A stretch of DNA of 64,000 nt from positions 1,550,001 through 1,614,000 of the forward strand of contig NZ_CP012573.1 in NCBI RefSeq assembly GCF_001280205.1, written 5' to 3'. Source of the stretch: Clavibacter capsici. GTDB lineage: Bacteria > Actinomycetota > Actinomycetes > Actinomycetales > Microbacteriaceae. A program made the position numbers and the translations under genes. Below the pieces are notes generated by a model that saw only the letters and a program-made list of their open reading frames with translations, searched no databases and was not told where the DNA came from. Each line of letters opens with the position of its first letter. The stretch's first letter is position 1. Shown here piece by piece: positions 27,500-36,971 of the stretch.

Positions 27500-27895
27500 C
27501 TACTTGATCCACCGGATGTTGAGCGGGTAGCGGTACGGGCGGCCGCTCTGCACGCGGGTGCCGCCGATGATCGCGAAGACGATGTTGACCACGACGACCG
27601 CGAAGATGGCGAGGCCGAGCAGCAGGCTGATGAGGAGCCCGAGGATCGGGATGACCACGAAGATCGCCTGCAGCACGTTGAGGACGACGAGCGCGCCGGC
27701 CACGTTGATGGTCCAGTTGGTCGCCTCCTTGCCCTCCTGGTCCGTGAAGCGACCGCGCTCGCGGAACACCAGCCAGACGATGAAGGTCGGCACGATGAGG
27801 ATCGCGAGGAAGTGCGTGAGCGACGCCCAGAGGCGGTCCTCGCTCGGCGTGAGCGGAGCCGGGGCGCCGTAGGGGTGGGAGTCGGGTGCGGACAT
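27500..27895 (-). CDS. DUF4870 domain membrane protein
   Basis: Small integral membrane protein, 131 residues. A Pro-rich N-terminus is followed by the DUF4870 pattern LWASLTHFLAILIVPTFIVWL, RFTDQEGKEATNWTINV and three hydrophobic segments, ending in GRPYRYPLNIRWIK. Function unknown in the family. It precedes the VOC gene by ten bases. It is divergent from hrcA with 184 bases between. Confidence 0.85.
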   Translation of the reverse strand: MSAPDSHPYGAPAPLTPSEDRLWASLTHFLAILIVPTFIVWLVFRERGRFTDQEGKEATNWTINVAGALVVLNVLQAIFVVIPILGLLISLLLGLAIFAVVVVNIVFAIIGGTRVQSGRPYRYPLNIRWIK

Positions 27896-28035
27896 CGCGG
27901 GGCCTCTCGGTGCGCGGCGACGGCCGGCATACCGGCCGACCGCTTCGGATCAGGGTGGGCCAGGCATCACCGGGCCCCTCCACGCTACTGCCGCCGACGC
28001 GCGACCGGCAACGCCGACCACGCCGTGACGCGCGG

Positions 28036-28041
28036 TACGAT
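28036..28041 (+). promoter_or_regulatory. -10 element of the hrcA operon
   Basis: TACGAT, whose last base is the first base of the CIRCE element. The predicted transcription start lies inside CIRCE, so bound HrcA would block polymerase. Confidence 0.55.
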
Positions 28042-28067
28042 TGGCAGTCAGAACCGACGAGTGCCAG
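28041..28067 (+). promoter_or_regulatory. CIRCE operator for HrcA
   Basis: TTGGCAGTC (28041-28049), exactly nine bases, GAGTGCCAG (28059-28067). The consensus is TTAGCACTC-N9-GAGTGCTAA; each arm matches seven of nine. It sits directly before hrcA, the gene of the repressor that binds it. Confidence 0.85.
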
Positions 28068-28079
28068 GAGGGAGCCGCG

Positions 28080-29102
28080 ATGGTCTCGGAACGCGGACTC
28101 GATGTCCTCCGGGTGATCGTGCAGGACTACGTGTCCTCGCGGGAGCCCGTGGGCTCGAAGTCCATCGTGGAGCGCCACGCCTTCGGCGTCTCGGCCGCCA
28201 CCATCCGCAACGACATGGCCCTCCTCGAGGAGGAGGAGCTGATCGCGGCACCGCACACCTCGTCGGGTCGTGTGCCGACGGACAAGGGGTACCGCCTCTT
28301 CGTCGACCAGCTCGCGGACGTGCGGCCGCTCACCCCGGCGCAGCGCCAGGCGATCCACGTGTTCCTCGGCGAGTCCGTCGACCTCGACGACGTGCTCGCG
28401 CGCACCGTCCGCCTCCTCGCGCAGCTCACGAACCAGGTCGCGCTCGTGCAGTACCCGTCGCTCGCGACCAGCCACGTGAAGCACGTGGAGCTCGTCGCGC
28501 TGTCGACCACGCGCGTCCTCACGGTGCTCATCACCGACACGGGCCGGGTGGAGCAGCGCGTCGTCGAGCTCGCGGGCGACCCGGACGACGCGTTCCTCGC
28601 CGGGATGCGCACGCGCATCAACCAGGCGGTCGGGGGCCTCGGCCTCGCGGAGGCCGCGACCCGCCTCGAGACCCTGGCCGACGAGGTCGAGCCCGCCCAG
28701 CGCTCCGCCGCCGCCGCCCTCGCGGGCACGCTCGTGGAGCAGGTGCTCGCCAACCGCCAGGAGCGGCTGCTGCTCGCCGGATCCGCGAACCTCGCCCGCA
28801 CGGAGCGCGACTTCCCCGGCAGCATCTCGCCCGTCCTCGAGGCCATCGAGGAGCAGGTGGTGCTGCTGCGCCTGCTCGGCGAGATGGAGGCCGACCAGCA
28901 CGGCGTCTCGGTGAGCATCGGCCGGGAGAACGCCCCGTTCGGCCTCGGCGAGACGAGCGTGCTCACCAGCGGCTACAGCTCCTCCGGCGGCGTGCTCGCG
29001 CGCCTCGGCGTGCTGGGCCCGACCCGCATGGACTACTCGACCAACATGGCGTCGGTGCGCGCGGTCGCGCGCTACCTCTCCCGCCTGCTCGAGGAGCGGT
29101 GA
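28080..29102 (+). CDS. hrcA: Heat-inducible transcription repressor HrcA
   Basis: Repressor of class I heat-shock genes, binding CIRCE and depending on GroEL for activity in studied bacteria. 340 residues from ATG 28080, which has AGGAGG upstream overlapping the CIRCE arm. The N-terminal winged helix (RGLDVLRVIVQDYVSSREPV, GVSAATIRNDMALLEEEELI) is followed by the HrcA dimerisation and GAF-like domain; the C-terminal GPTRMDYSTNMASVRAVARY segment is characteristic. It heads an apparent operon hrcA-dnaJ-rsmE-HIT-phoH-ybeY-CNNM-era and is autoregulated through the CIRCE just upstream. Confidence 0.96.
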   Translation: MVSERGLDVLRVIVQDYVSSREPVGSKSIVERHAFGVSAATIRNDMALLEEEELIAAPHTSSGRVPTDKGYRLFVDQLADVRPLTPAQRQAIHVFLGESVDLDDVLARTVRLLAQLTNQVALVQYPSLATSHVKHVELVALSTTRVLTVLITDTGRVEQRVVELAGDPDDAFLAGMRTRINQAVGGLGLAEAATRLETLADEVEPAQRSAAAALAGTLVEQVLANRQERLLLAGSANLARTERDFPGSISPVLEAIEEQVVLLRLLGEMEADQHGVSVSIGRENAPFGLGETSVLTSGYSSSGGVLARLGVLGPTRMDYSTNMASVRAVARYLSRLLEER

Positions 29103-29162
29103 CCGCCGCACGCCGGCGCACCGCCCCTGATCCCCACGACCATCACCACCGAAGGGCCCGAC

Positions 29163-30275
29163 GTGGCTGACCACTACGAAGTACTCGGCGTGAGCCGCGA
29201 CGCATCCGCCGAGGAGATCAAGAAGGCGTACCGCAAGCAGGCGCGCCAGCTCCACCCGGACGTCAACGACGCCCCCGACGCGGCCGAGCGGTTCAAGCTC
29301 GTGACGCACGCGTACGACGTCCTGTCCGACCCGCAGCAGCGCCAGCAGTACGACCTCGGCCCGCAGGCCGGCTTCGGCGGGGGCGGCCAGGGCTTCGGCG
29401 GCTTCGGCGACATCTTCGAGACGTTCTTCGGCGGCCAGCAGGGCGGCGGCGGTCGCGGTCCCCGCTCGCGCCAGGAGCGCGGCCAGGACGCGCTGCTCCG
29501 CGTCGAGGTCGAGCTCGAGGAGGTCATCTTCGGCGTCCACCGCGACCTCGAGATCGACACGGCCGTCGTGTGCGACACCTGCCACGGATCCTGCGCGCAG
29601 CCCGGCACGAGCGCCGTGACGTGCGACATCTGCCGCGGCTCCGGCAGCATCCAGCGCCAGGTGCGCTCGCTCCTCGGCAACGTCATGACCTCGAGCCCCT
29701 GCGGCACCTGCCGCGGCTACGGCACGGTCATCCCGCACCCGTGCCCGACCTGCGCCGGCCAGGGCCGCGTCCGCGCGCGCCGCACGGTGCCGGTCGACAT
29801 CCCGGCCGGCGTCGACACGGGCCTCCGCCTCCAGATGCCGGGCTCCGGCGAGGTCGGCCCCGCGGGCGGCCCGAACGGCGACCTCTACCTCGAGATCAAG
29901 GTCGCGCACCACGACGTCTTCAGCCGCAACGGCGACGACCTGCTCGCGACCGTCGAGGTGAGCATGGTCGACGCGATCCTCGGCAGCGACGCCCGCATCG
30001 AGGCCCTCGACGGCGCGGTGGACCTCGAGCTCCGCCCCGGCATCCAGAGCGCCGAGATCATCACGGTGCGCGGTCGCGGCGTCACGAAGCTGCGCGGCTC
30101 CGGGCGCGGCGACCTGAAGATCGGGATCCAGGTGGTCACGCCCCAGAAGCTCGACCACAAGGAGCGCGACCTCATCCAGCAGTTCGCGAAGCGCAACAAG
30201 GCCCCGGCGCCGCACCTCGCGCACTTCCAGCAGGGCCTCTTCCAGAAGCTCCGCGACCGCTTCCTCAACGTCTGA
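29163..30275 (+). CDS. dnaJ: Chaperone DnaJ (HrcA-regulated copy)
   Basis: Hsp40 co-chaperone that stimulates DnaK ATPase and presents unfolded clients. 370 residues. The J domain (1-70) has HPD at 31-33. A Gly/Phe region is near 75-100. The zinc-binding domain has four CxxC pairs (CDTC, CDIC, CGTC, CPTC) between about 137 and 200, followed by the two client-binding beta domains. Actinobacteria commonly carry a second dnaJ beside dnaK; this is the hrcA-linked one. GTG start. It lies 60 bases after hrcA and is expected to be co-induced by heat. Confidence 0.95.
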   Translation: MADHYEVLGVSRDASAEEIKKAYRKQARQLHPDVNDAPDAAERFKLVTHAYDVLSDPQQRQQYDLGPQAGFGGGGQGFGGFGDIFETFFGGQQGGGGRGPRSRQERGQDALLRVEVELEEVIFGVHRDLEIDTAVVCDTCHGSCAQPGTSAVTCDICRGSGSIQRQVRSLLGNVMTSSPCGTCRGYGTVIPHPCPTCAGQGRVRARRTVPVDIPAGVDTGLRLQMPGSGEVGPAGGPNGDLYLEIKVAHHDVFSRNGDDLLATVEVSMVDAILGSDARIEALDGAVDLELRPGIQSAEIITVRGRGVTKLRGSGRGDLKIGIQVVTPQKLDHKERDLIQQFAKRNKAPAPHLAHFQQGLFQKLRDRFLNV

Positions 30276-30278
30276 CCC

Positions 30279-31031
30279 GTGGCGCACTTCTACCTCGCCG
30301 ACGACATCGGAGCCCGCGACCTCGCGGTCGATCGCGTCATCGTCCTCACCGGGCAGGAGGCGCGGCACGCCGTGACGGTGAGCCGCGTCCGCGCCGGCGA
30401 GGCGCTCCTCGTCGGCGACGGGCGCGGCACCGTCGCGTCGTGCACCGTGACGTCGGCGGACGCGCAGCGCCTGGAGCTCCGCGTCGGATCGGTCGAGGCG
30501 CACCCGGAGCCGTCGCCCCGCGTCGTCCTCGTGCAGGCGCTCGCCAAGGGCGACCGCGACGAGCTGGCCGTGCAGGCCGCGACCGAGCTGGGCGTCGACG
30601 CGGTCATCCCGTGGCAGGCGCAGCGCTCCGTCTCCCGCTGGGAGGGCGCCAAGGTCGCCAAGGGCCGCGACCGCTGGCGCGCGATCGTCCGCGAGGCCGT
30701 GAAGCAGTCGATCCGGCCGCGCGTGCCCGTGGTGGAGGAGCTCGCGACGACGAAGGACCTCGTGCGCATGGCCGCCGCCGCGCGCGTGCTGGTGCTCGAC
30801 CCCACGGCGGAGGCGCGCCTGTCCCGCCTCGACCTGGCACCGTCCGGCGAGGACGCCGCGACCGACGTGCTCCTGGTGGTCGGCCCCGAGGGCGGCATCA
30901 GCCCGGCGGAGGTCGAGGCGCTCCGGGCGGCCGGGGCGATCCCCGTGGCGCTCGGCTCGGGGATCCTCCGCACGTCCACCGCGGGACCCGCCGCGCTGGC
31001 GCTCGTCAACGCCGCCCTCGGGCGCTGGTGA
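30279..31031 (+). CDS. rsmE: 16S rRNA (uracil1498-N3)-methyltransferase
   Basis: SPOUT-class methyltransferase that modifies U1498 of 16S rRNA on the assembled 30S subunit. 250 residues. An N-terminal PUA-like domain (about 1-75; LTGQEARHAVTVSRVRAGE) is followed by a trefoil-knot domain with ALAKGDRDELAVQAATELGV near 87, VVGPEGGISPAEVEALR near 203 and LGSGILRTSTAGPAAL near 227. GTG start three bases after the dnaJ stop. Usual position in this operon. Confidence 0.94.
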   Translation: MAHFYLADDIGARDLAVDRVIVLTGQEARHAVTVSRVRAGEALLVGDGRGTVASCTVTSADAQRLELRVGSVEAHPEPSPRVVLVQALAKGDRDELAVQAATELGVDAVIPWQAQRSVSRWEGAKVAKGRDRWRAIVREAVKQSIRPRVPVVEELATTKDLVRMAAAARVLVLDPTAEARLSRLDLAPSGEDAATDVLLVVGPEGGISPAEVEALRAAGAIPVALGSGILRTSTAGPAALALVNAALGRW

Positions 31032-31047
31032 CGTCACCCGTGCCGCG

Positions 31048-31053
31048 TAGGCT
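31048..31053 (+). promoter_or_regulatory. -10 element of the HIT gene, leaderless type
   Basis: TAGGCT, six bases before the HIT ATG at 31060. It suggests an internal promoter inside the hrcA operon. Confidence 0.5.
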
Positions 31054-31059
31054 GGTCGC

Positions 31060-31416
31060 ATGAGCGAGACCCGAGAGCCCACCGTCTTCGAGCGCATCGT
31101 CGCCCGGGAGATCCCGGCCCAGATCGTCGCGGAGACCGAGCGGGTCATCGCCTTCGAGGACATCGCGCCGAAGGCGCCCGTGCACGTGCTCGTGGTGCCC
31201 AGGACCGCCGCGTACCGCGACGTCGTGGAGCTCGCCGCGGGCGACGCGGCGCTCCTCGCGGAGGTCGTCGACGTCGCGTCGCGCATCGCGGCGGAGCGCG
31301 CGGGCGGGCAGTTCCGCCTGGTCTTCAACACGGGCGCGGACGCGGGACAGACGGTCTTCCACGTGCACGCGCACGTGCTCGGCGGCTTCGGCCCGGGGGA
31401 CCATGTCGGGCTCTGA
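31060..31416 (+). CDS. HIT family protein (HinT-like)
   Basis: Nucleotide-binding protein of the histidine-triad family, probably a purine nucleoside phosphoramidase. 118 residues. The N-terminal FERIVAREIPAQIVAETERV and DIAPKAPVHVLVVPR segments and the C-terminal catalytic triad VFHVHAHVLGG near 103-113 are standard. ATG start. Its last 14 bases overlap the start of phoH. It may be transcribed both from the hrcA promoter and from its own leaderless promoter. Confidence 0.93.
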   Translation: MSETREPTVFERIVAREIPAQIVAETERVIAFEDIAPKAPVHVLVVPRTAAYRDVVELAAGDAALLAEVVDVASRIAAERAGGQFRLVFNTGADAGQTVFHVHAHVLGGFGPGDHVGL

Positions 31417-32458
31417 CCCGCGGGGCGGCGCGTCCGCGCAGGCGGACGACGACCGCGTCGAGCAGACGGCCACGATGGACGGCGTGCTCATGGTGCGCCT
31501 CCTCGGGCCGCAGGACCGGCTGCTCCGGCAGATCGAGCGCGAGCACCCGGACGTCGACGTCCGGGTCCGCGGGAACGAGATCACGCTCGTCGGGACCCGG
31601 GGCCGCGTCGCCGCGGCGCGCCGGCTCATCGACGAGGTCGTGGCGATGGTGGAGGACGGACAGCACGTGGAGCCCCAGGAGATCGAGACGAGCGCGAGGC
31701 GGCTCGGCGAGGACGACGCGCGGACCCTGTCCGACGTGCTGAGCGAGGCCATCGTGCAGTCGCGCGGCCGCACGGTCCGGCCGAAGACCGAGGGCCAGAA
31801 GCGGTACGTGCAGGCGATCGACGAGAGCACGATCGTGTTCGGCATCGGCCCCGCGGGCACCGGAAAGACCTACCTCGCCATGGCGAAGGCCGTCCAGGCG
31901 CTGCAGCGCAAGGAGGTCGAGCGGATCATCCTCACGCGCCCGGCCGTCGAGGCGGGGGAGCGGCTCGGCTACCTGCCGGGCTCCCTCACCGACAAGATCG
32001 ACCCGTACCTCCGGCCGCTGTTCGACGCGCTCAACGAGATGATGGACCCGGAGCTCGTCCCGAAGCTCATGGCGTCCAACACCATCGAGGTCGCCCCGCT
32101 CGCCTACATGCGCGGACGCACGCTCAACAACGCGTTCGTCGTGCTCGACGAGGCGCAGAACACCACGCCCGAGCAGATGAAGATGTTCCTCACCCGCCTC
32201 GGCTTCGGCTCGAAGATGGTGGTCACGGGCGACATCACGCAGGTCGACCTGCCCACCGGATCGAGCGGCCTCCAGCTCGTCACGCGCGTGCTCGACGGCA
32301 TGGACGACATCCACTTCTCCCGCCTCACGAGCGACGACGTCGTGCGGCACACCCTGGTCGGCCGCATCGTGGACGCGTACACGCGCTACGACGCGGAGCG
32401 CCAGGCCGCCGACCACCTCCGCGCCGAGCGCCGCACCGCCCCAGGGAGCACCCGATGA
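31403..32458 (+). CDS. phoH: PhoH family protein (PhoH-like ATPase)
   Basis: Predicted ATPase/RNA helicase-related protein linked to RNA metabolism. 351 residues. An N-terminal KH-like region (about 30-105) precedes the PhoH domain, with Walker [12 protein letters not shown] near residue 149 and Walker [12 protein letters not shown] near 246. GDITQVDLP also lies in the conserved core. ATG at 31403, overlapping the HIT gene. The stop overlaps ybeY as ATGA, which fits the known functional link with YbeY. Confidence 0.94.
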   Translation: MSGSDPRGGASAQADDDRVEQTATMDGVLMVRLLGPQDRLLRQIEREHPDVDVRVRGNEITLVGTRGRVAAARRLIDEVVAMVEDGQHVEPQEIETSARRLGEDDARTLSDVLSEAIVQSRGRTVRPKTEGQKRYVQAIDESTIVFGIGPAGTGKTYLAMAKAVQALQRKEVERIILTRPAVEAGERLGYLPGSLTDKIDPYLRPLFDALNEMMDPELVPKLMASNTIEVAPLAYMRGRTLNNAFVVLDEAQNTTPEQMKMFLTRLGFGSKMVVTGDITQVDLPTGSSGLQLVTRVLDGMDDIHFSRLTSDDVVRHTLVGRIVDAYTRYDAERQAADHLRAERRTAPGSTR

Positions 32459-32916
32459 GCATCGAGATCAACAACGAGTCCGCGATCGAGGTGGACGAGC
32501 CGCTCATCCAGCGCCTCGCGACCTACGCGCTCGACACCCTCCACGTCCACCCCGACGCCGAGCTCGCCATCGTGATGGTGGACGAGGGCGCGATGGAGCA
32601 GCTGCACGTGCAGTGGATGGACGAGCCGGGCCCCACCGACGTCCTCAGCTTCCCCATGGACGAGCTGCGCCCCGGCACCGAGGACCGGCCGACCCCCGCC
32701 GGGCTGCTCGGCGACATCGTCGTGTGCCCGCAGGTCGCGGCCGAGCAGGCGGTGACGGCGGGGCACTCGACGATGGAGGAGATCCTGCTGCTCACCGCGC
32801 ACGGGATCCTGCACCTGCTCGGGTTCGACCACGCCGAGCCCGACGAGGAGCGCGAGATGTTCGGGCTCCAGCGCGACATCCTGATCGGGTTCGCCATGAG
32901 CGAGCGCGGGCGCTGA
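32455..32916 (+). CDS. ybeY: Endoribonuclease YbeY
   Basis: Metal-dependent endoribonuclease acting in 16S rRNA 3'-end maturation and ribosome quality control. 153 residues. The zinc motif H-x3-H-x5-H is in [14 protein letters not shown] near 119-130; the upstream [10 protein letters not shown] segment is also conserved. ATG overlaps the phoH stop. Confidence 0.95.
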   Translation: MSIEINNESAIEVDEPLIQRLATYALDTLHVHPDAELAIVMVDEGAMEQLHVQWMDEPGPTDVLSFPMDELRPGTEDRPTPAGLLGDIVVCPQVAAEQAVTAGHSTMEEILLLTAHGILHLLGFDHAEPDEEREMFGLQRDILIGFAMSERGR

Positions 32917-32926
32917 CCCGCAGCCG

Positions 32927-34249
32927 ATGCTCGCCCTCCTCGTCCCCGCCTTCCTCCTGGTCGTCCTCGGCGGCCTCTTCGCCGCATCCGAGGCGGCCAT
33001 CTCCTCGCTCTCCCGCGCCGACATCCAGGAGCTCGCGCTCACCTCGCGCGCCCGGCGGTCGATGCTCGCCATCTCGACCGACGCCGGCGCGTACGTCAAC
33101 TCGCTGAGCTTCGTCCGCATCATCGCGGAGACGAGCGCCGCCGTGCTGGTCACCTTGGCGCTCGCCTACACGATCGCCGAGTGGTGGATCACGCTGCTCG
33201 TGGCCGCCGCGATCATGACGGCCGTGTCCTTCGTGCTCGTCGGGGCCAGCCCGCGCTCGGTGGGCCGCGTGCACGCGCGACCGCTGCTCGTGTGGACGGC
33301 GCTCATGGTGCGGGTGATCCGCGTCGCCATCGGCCCGATCGCCGACGCCCTCGTCGCGCTCGGCAACCGCGTCACGCCCGGCCGCCCCAAGACCGTCGCC
33401 ACGTTCACCAGCGAGGAGCAGCTGCTCAGCATGGTCGACGAGGCCACCGAGCTCGAGGTGCTCGAGGAGGACGACCGGGAGCTCATCCACTCCATCTTCG
33501 AGTTCAACGACACGGTGGTGCGCGAGGTGATGATCCCGCGCACCGACATGGTCGTGGTCGAGCAGACCTCCCACGTCGGATCCGCGTTCGGGCTGTTCCT
33601 CTCGCGCGGCATCTCGCGGGCGCCGGTCACGGGCCGCGACTCGGACGAGATCGAGGGCGTCCTGTACCTCCGCGACCTCGCGCGCATGGTGTACGAGCGG
33701 CCCGAGGAGGCGGAGCGCACCACGGTCGACCAGCTCGCGCGCCCCGCGGTCTTCGTCCCCGAGTCGCAGAAGGCCGACGCGCTCCTCCGGCAGATGCAGC
33801 TCGAGTCCAACCACCTCGCGATGGTGGTGGACGAGTACGGCGGCATCGCCGGGCTCGTCACGCTCGAGGACCTCATCGAGGAGCTCGTGGGCGACATCAG
33901 CGACGAGTACGACCGCGACGTGCCCGAGTACGAGGACCTGGGCGACGGCGTGTACCGTGTGAGCGCCCGGCTGCCGATCGACGAGCTGGGCGACCTGTTC
34001 GGGCTCGAGCTCGACGACGACGACGTGGACAGCGCCGGCGGCCTCCTCGCCAAGACGCTGGGGCGCCTGCCCGAGCGCGGATCCGTGGTCCGCGTCGGCG
34101 GGCTCGTCCTCACGGCCGACCGGGTCGAGGGGCGCCGCACGCGCATCAGCACGATCCTCGTCGAGCGCGACCGCGCGGACGACGAAGACGACGACCACGA
34201 GGCTGCCCCCGCGGGCGCCGCCGCCAACAGAGGACACGACCATGACTGA
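32927..34249 (+). CDS. Hemolysin-family CNNM/CBS-domain membrane protein (CorC/HlyC type)
   Basis: Predicted divalent-cation transport protein of the CNNM/CorB type. 440 residues. A DUF21 membrane domain with about four helices (1-140) is followed by a CBS pair (about 195-325; VREVMIPRTDMVVVE and the DEYGGIAGLVTLEDLIEELVG segment). A CorC_HlyC C-terminal domain (about 345-420) precedes an acidic tail. Old annotations call the family hemolysins; Mg2+ or Co2+ transport is the better-supported role. ATG ten bases after ybeY; the 3' end overlaps era by eight bases. Confidence 0.9.
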   Translation: MLALLVPAFLLVVLGGLFAASEAAISSLSRADIQELALTSRARRSMLAISTDAGAYVNSLSFVRIIAETSAAVLVTLALAYTIAEWWITLLVAAAIMTAVSFVLVGASPRSVGRVHARPLLVWTALMVRVIRVAIGPIADALVALGNRVTPGRPKTVATFTSEEQLLSMVDEATELEVLEEDDRELIHSIFEFNDTVVREVMIPRTDMVVVEQTSHVGSAFGLFLSRGISRAPVTGRDSDEIEGVLYLRDLARMVYERPEEAERTTVDQLARPAVFVPESQKADALLRQMQLESNHLAMVVDEYGGIAGLVTLEDLIEELVGDISDEYDRDVPEYEDLGDGVYRVSARLPIDELGDLFGLELDDDDVDSAGGLLAKTLGRLPERGSVVRVGGLVLTADRVEGRRTRISTILVERDRADDEDDDHEAAPAGAAANRGHDHD

Positions 34250-35297
34250 TCCCCGGGACGACGACCCGACGACCGAGCCCGCGACGGTGGACGACGCGAC
34301 GGCGGAGGACGCGACCTCGTCCGCGCCCGCGCCGCTCTCCGACGAGGCCTGGGGCATCGACCGCGACGCCGAGCCGGCGAGGCCCACGCGCAAGCCGCGT
34401 GGCGGGGCCCCGGCGTACCGGGCCGGCTTCGTCTCGTTCGTCGGCCGGCCGAACGTCGGCAAGTCGACGCTCACCAACGCGCTCGTGGGCGAGAAGGTCG
34501 CCATCACGAGCTCCAAGCCGCAGACGACGCGCAAGGCCATCCGCGGGATCGTGCACCGGCCCGACGGGCAGCTCATCCTCGTGGACACCCCGGGCATCCA
34601 CCGGCCGCGCACGCTCCTCGGCGAACGGCTCAACTCGCTCGTGCAGACGACGCTCGGCGACGTCGACGTCATCGGCCTGTGCATCCCCGCGGACGAGCGC
34701 ATCGGCCCGGGCGACCGCTTCATCAACGAGCAGCTCGACGAGTACCCGCGCGCCCGCAAGATCGCCATCGTCACCAAGACCGACTCCGCGTCCCGGCACG
34801 CGGTCGCCGAGCAGCTGCTCGCCGTGCAGGAGCTGCGCGACTGGGACGCCATCGTCCCCGTCTCGGCGGTGGAGGCCCACCAGCTCGACGCGCTCGTGGG
34901 CGAGCTCCTGAAGGCGCTGCCCATCTCCGAGCAGCTCTACCCCGACGACGCCGTCACCGAGGAGGGGCTCGAGGCGCGCATCTCCGAGCTCATCCGCGAG
35001 GCCGCGCTCGAGGGCGTGCAGGACGAGCTCCCGCACTCGCTCGCCGTCACGATCGACGACATGATCGAGCGGGAGGACAAGGAGCTCCTCGAGATCTACG
35101 CGAACCTCTTCGTCGAGCGGGACAGCCAGAAGGGCATCGTCATCGGAGCCCAGGGGTCCCGGCTCAAGCACGTGGGCCAGGTGGCGCGCGCGCAGATCGA
35201 GCCGCTCGTCGGGAAGCGCGTTTTCCTGTCGCTGCGCGTGAAGATCGCCAAGGACTGGCAGCGCGACCCGAAGCTGCTCGGCCGCCTCGGGTTCTGA
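34242..35297 (+). CDS. era: GTPase Era
   Basis: Essential GTPase that binds the 3' end of 16S rRNA and checks 30S maturation. 351 residues, about 50 longer than the usual 300. The extra length is an acidic Asp/Thr/Ala-rich N-terminal extension of roughly 55 residues. The G1 loop is GRPNVGKST near 67, G3 is in DTPGIHRPR near 111 and G4 is TKTDS near 178. The C-terminal KH domain contains KGIVIGAQGSRLKHVGQ. The ATG at 34242 overlaps the preceding gene by eight bases. It closes the hrcA operon. Confidence 0.95.
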   Translation: MTDPRDDDPTTEPATVDDATAEDATSSAPAPLSDEAWGIDRDAEPARPTRKPRGGAPAYRAGFVSFVGRPNVGKSTLTNALVGEKVAITSSKPQTTRKAIRGIVHRPDGQLILVDTPGIHRPRTLLGERLNSLVQTTLGDVDVIGLCIPADERIGPGDRFINEQLDEYPRARKIAIVTKTDSASRHAVAEQLLAVQELRDWDAIVPVSAVEAHQLDALVGELLKALPISEQLYPDDAVTEEGLEARISELIREAALEGVQDELPHSLAVTIDDMIEREDKELLEIYANLFVERDSQKGIVIGAQGSRLKHVGQVARAQIEPLVGKRVFLSLRVKIAKDWQRDPKLLGRLGF

Positions 35298-35394
35298 CCC
35301 GCCGGGCCGCCCGTCCGTACATCGCGCGGATGAGATCGGGCCGCCTCCGCGGGGATCCTCGGCCGGCAGCGGCCTGCGGCCGACGCGCGGCACG

Positions 35395-35400
35395 TACGGT
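35395..35400 (+). promoter_or_regulatory. -10 element of the histidine kinase gene, leaderless type
   Basis: TACGGT, six bases before the ATG at 35407. Confidence 0.55.
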
Positions 35401-35406
35401 GGTCCC

Positions 35407-36918
35407 ATGCTGCGCCGGATCCCGAGGTACCAGGTCGTCCTCGACGTCGTCCTCGCGGTCGCTTTCGTCGCCCTGCTGGCGCCCGGCTCCATCGGCGTCG
35501 CGGCCGCCAGCGCGTTCGGGATCTTCTCGTTCACGACCTCCGAGGTCTCGCTGGTCCTCGTGCTCGTCATGGGCGCGGCGCTGGCCGTCCGACGGATGGC
35601 GCCCGGGCTGTCGCTCGCGATCGCCTGGGCCGGCGCGATCGTGCAGATGGGCGCGGGGGCCAGCGTCGAGCCCGGCGACATCGCGATCGCGGGCGTCGTC
35701 TACTGCAGCGCCGCCTACGGCGGCCGCGTCACCCGCGCCCTCGGCCTCGCGTCCGCCGTCGTCGGCGGCGTGGTCGCGGCGCTCTACCTCTCGTACGCGG
35801 CGGGCCGCGTCCCCGTCGGCCGCCTCGCGTTCAGCACGGGGGAGTGGGCCGACTTCGCCACCCTGTTCCTCTTCCTCCTCCTCTGCGCGTGGAGCGTGCT
35901 CCTCGCCTCCTGGACCGCGGGCCGCCTGGTCGTCGCCTCCCGGGCGTCGCACGAGAGCCGGGACGCCCAGGAGGCGGCCGAGCGGGACCAGGCGCGGGCG
36001 CTCCACGACGTGGTCGTCGAGCAGGAGCGCAACCGCATCGCGCGCGACATGCACGACGTGGTCGCGCACTCGCTCGCCGTCGTCATCGCGCAGGCCGACG
36101 GCGCCCGCTACGCCCGCATGGTGGATCCGGACGCCGCCGACCAGGCGCTCCGCACCATCTCCACGACCGCCCGGCAGGCGCTCGGCGACGTGCGCATCCT
36201 CCTCGCGCAGCTCCGCCACAGCGAGGACGACACCCCGCAGCCGGAGCTCAAGGAGCTGAGCGACCTGATCGACCAGATGCGCTCCACGGGCCTCGCCGTC
36301 GAGTTCGTCGAGACCGGGCGGCCCGGCGAGTTCGGCACCGGCCAGCAGCTCGCCGTCTACCGGATCGTGCAGGAGGCGCTCACCAACGCGCTCCGGCACG
36401 GCGACGTCGGCCACCCCGTGGAGGTCGAGCTGGCGTGGGAGCCCGACGGCGCGTCCGTGTCCGTGCGGAGCCGCACGCTCCCGGACCCGGTGCGTCCCGC
36501 GCGCACGACCACCGGCATCATCGCGCTGCCCGTGCTGCCGCCCGCTCCGACGCCGCCCGCGCAGCCCGTCGGGCACGGCCTCGCCGGCATGCGCGAGCGC
36601 GCCACCCTCTCGGGCGGCCGGTTCTCGGCCGGCGTGCGCGACGGCGTCTGGACCGTCTCCGCCTGGATCCCGTTCGCCCCCGCCACGCGCCCCGTGCCGC
36701 GCGTCCCCGTCGCCGGCGCGGGCGTGGCGCCGGGCACGGACGCCCGCAGCCGCCCGCTCACCCTCGACGAGCTGTTCCCGCCCGAGGCCGCGGCCGCCGG
36801 CACCGCGACCCCCGGGGCGCCCATGCCGCCGGTCAGCCCGCACCGCACGGCCGCCGCGCGCGGCGCGGCGGCGGCGGCGGCGCGACGCGCCCGTGACGAC
36901 CGGCCCGCCGGATCCTGA
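35407..36918 (+). CDS. Two-component sensor histidine kinase (NarL/DesK-like)
   Basis: Membrane sensor kinase of 503 residues. The N-terminal half has about five or six hydrophobic segments (to about 180) with short loops, so it probably senses an envelope or membrane signal. A HisKA_3 dimerisation domain follows, with the phospho-acceptor His216 in ARDMHDVVAHS, and an ATPase domain with IVQEALTNALRHGD near 320 and GHGLAGMRERATL near 392. A low-complexity Ala/Pro/Arg C-terminal tail of about 80 residues is unusual. The partner response regulator starts 54 bases downstream. The signal is unknown. Confidence 0.92.
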   Translation: MLRRIPRYQVVLDVVLAVAFVALLAPGSIGVAAASAFGIFSFTTSEVSLVLVLVMGAALAVRRMAPGLSLAIAWAGAIVQMGAGASVEPGDIAIAGVVYCSAAYGGRVTRALGLASAVVGGVVAALYLSYAAGRVPVGRLAFSTGEWADFATLFLFLLLCAWSVLLASWTAGRLVVASRASHESRDAQEAAERDQARALHDVVVEQERNRIARDMHDVVAHSLAVVIAQADGARYARMVDPDAADQALRTISTTARQALGDVRILLAQLRHSEDDTPQPELKELSDLIDQMRSTGLAVEFVETGRPGEFGTGQQLAVYRIVQEALTNALRHGDVGHPVEVELAWEPDGASVSVRSRTLPDPVRPARTTTGIIALPVLPPAPTPPAQPVGHGLAGMRERATLSGGRFSAGVRDGVWTVSAWIPFAPATRPVPRVPVAGAGVAPGTDARSRPLTLDELFPPEAAAAGTATPGAPMPPVSPHRTAAARGAAAAAARRARDDRPAGS

Positions 36919-36935
36919 ACCCGCGCCCCCCGCGA

Positions 36936-36941
36936 TACGCT
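36936..36941 (+). promoter_or_regulatory. Possible -10 element of the response regulator gene
   Basis: TACGCT, 30 bases before the GTG at 36972, which has a GAAGGA ribosome-binding site. It would give the regulator its own promoter in addition to read-through from the kinase gene. Confidence 0.35.
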
Positions 36942-36971
36942 CCCAGCGCCCATCCCGACCGAAGGACCCCC

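Noticed and set aside
27486-31331. Very long minus-strand open frame opposite hrcA, dnaJ, rsmE and HIT
   Set aside because: It is the antisense of four well-supported genes, is Arg/Gly/Asp/Val-rich without any domain, and follows from the extreme GC3 bias.
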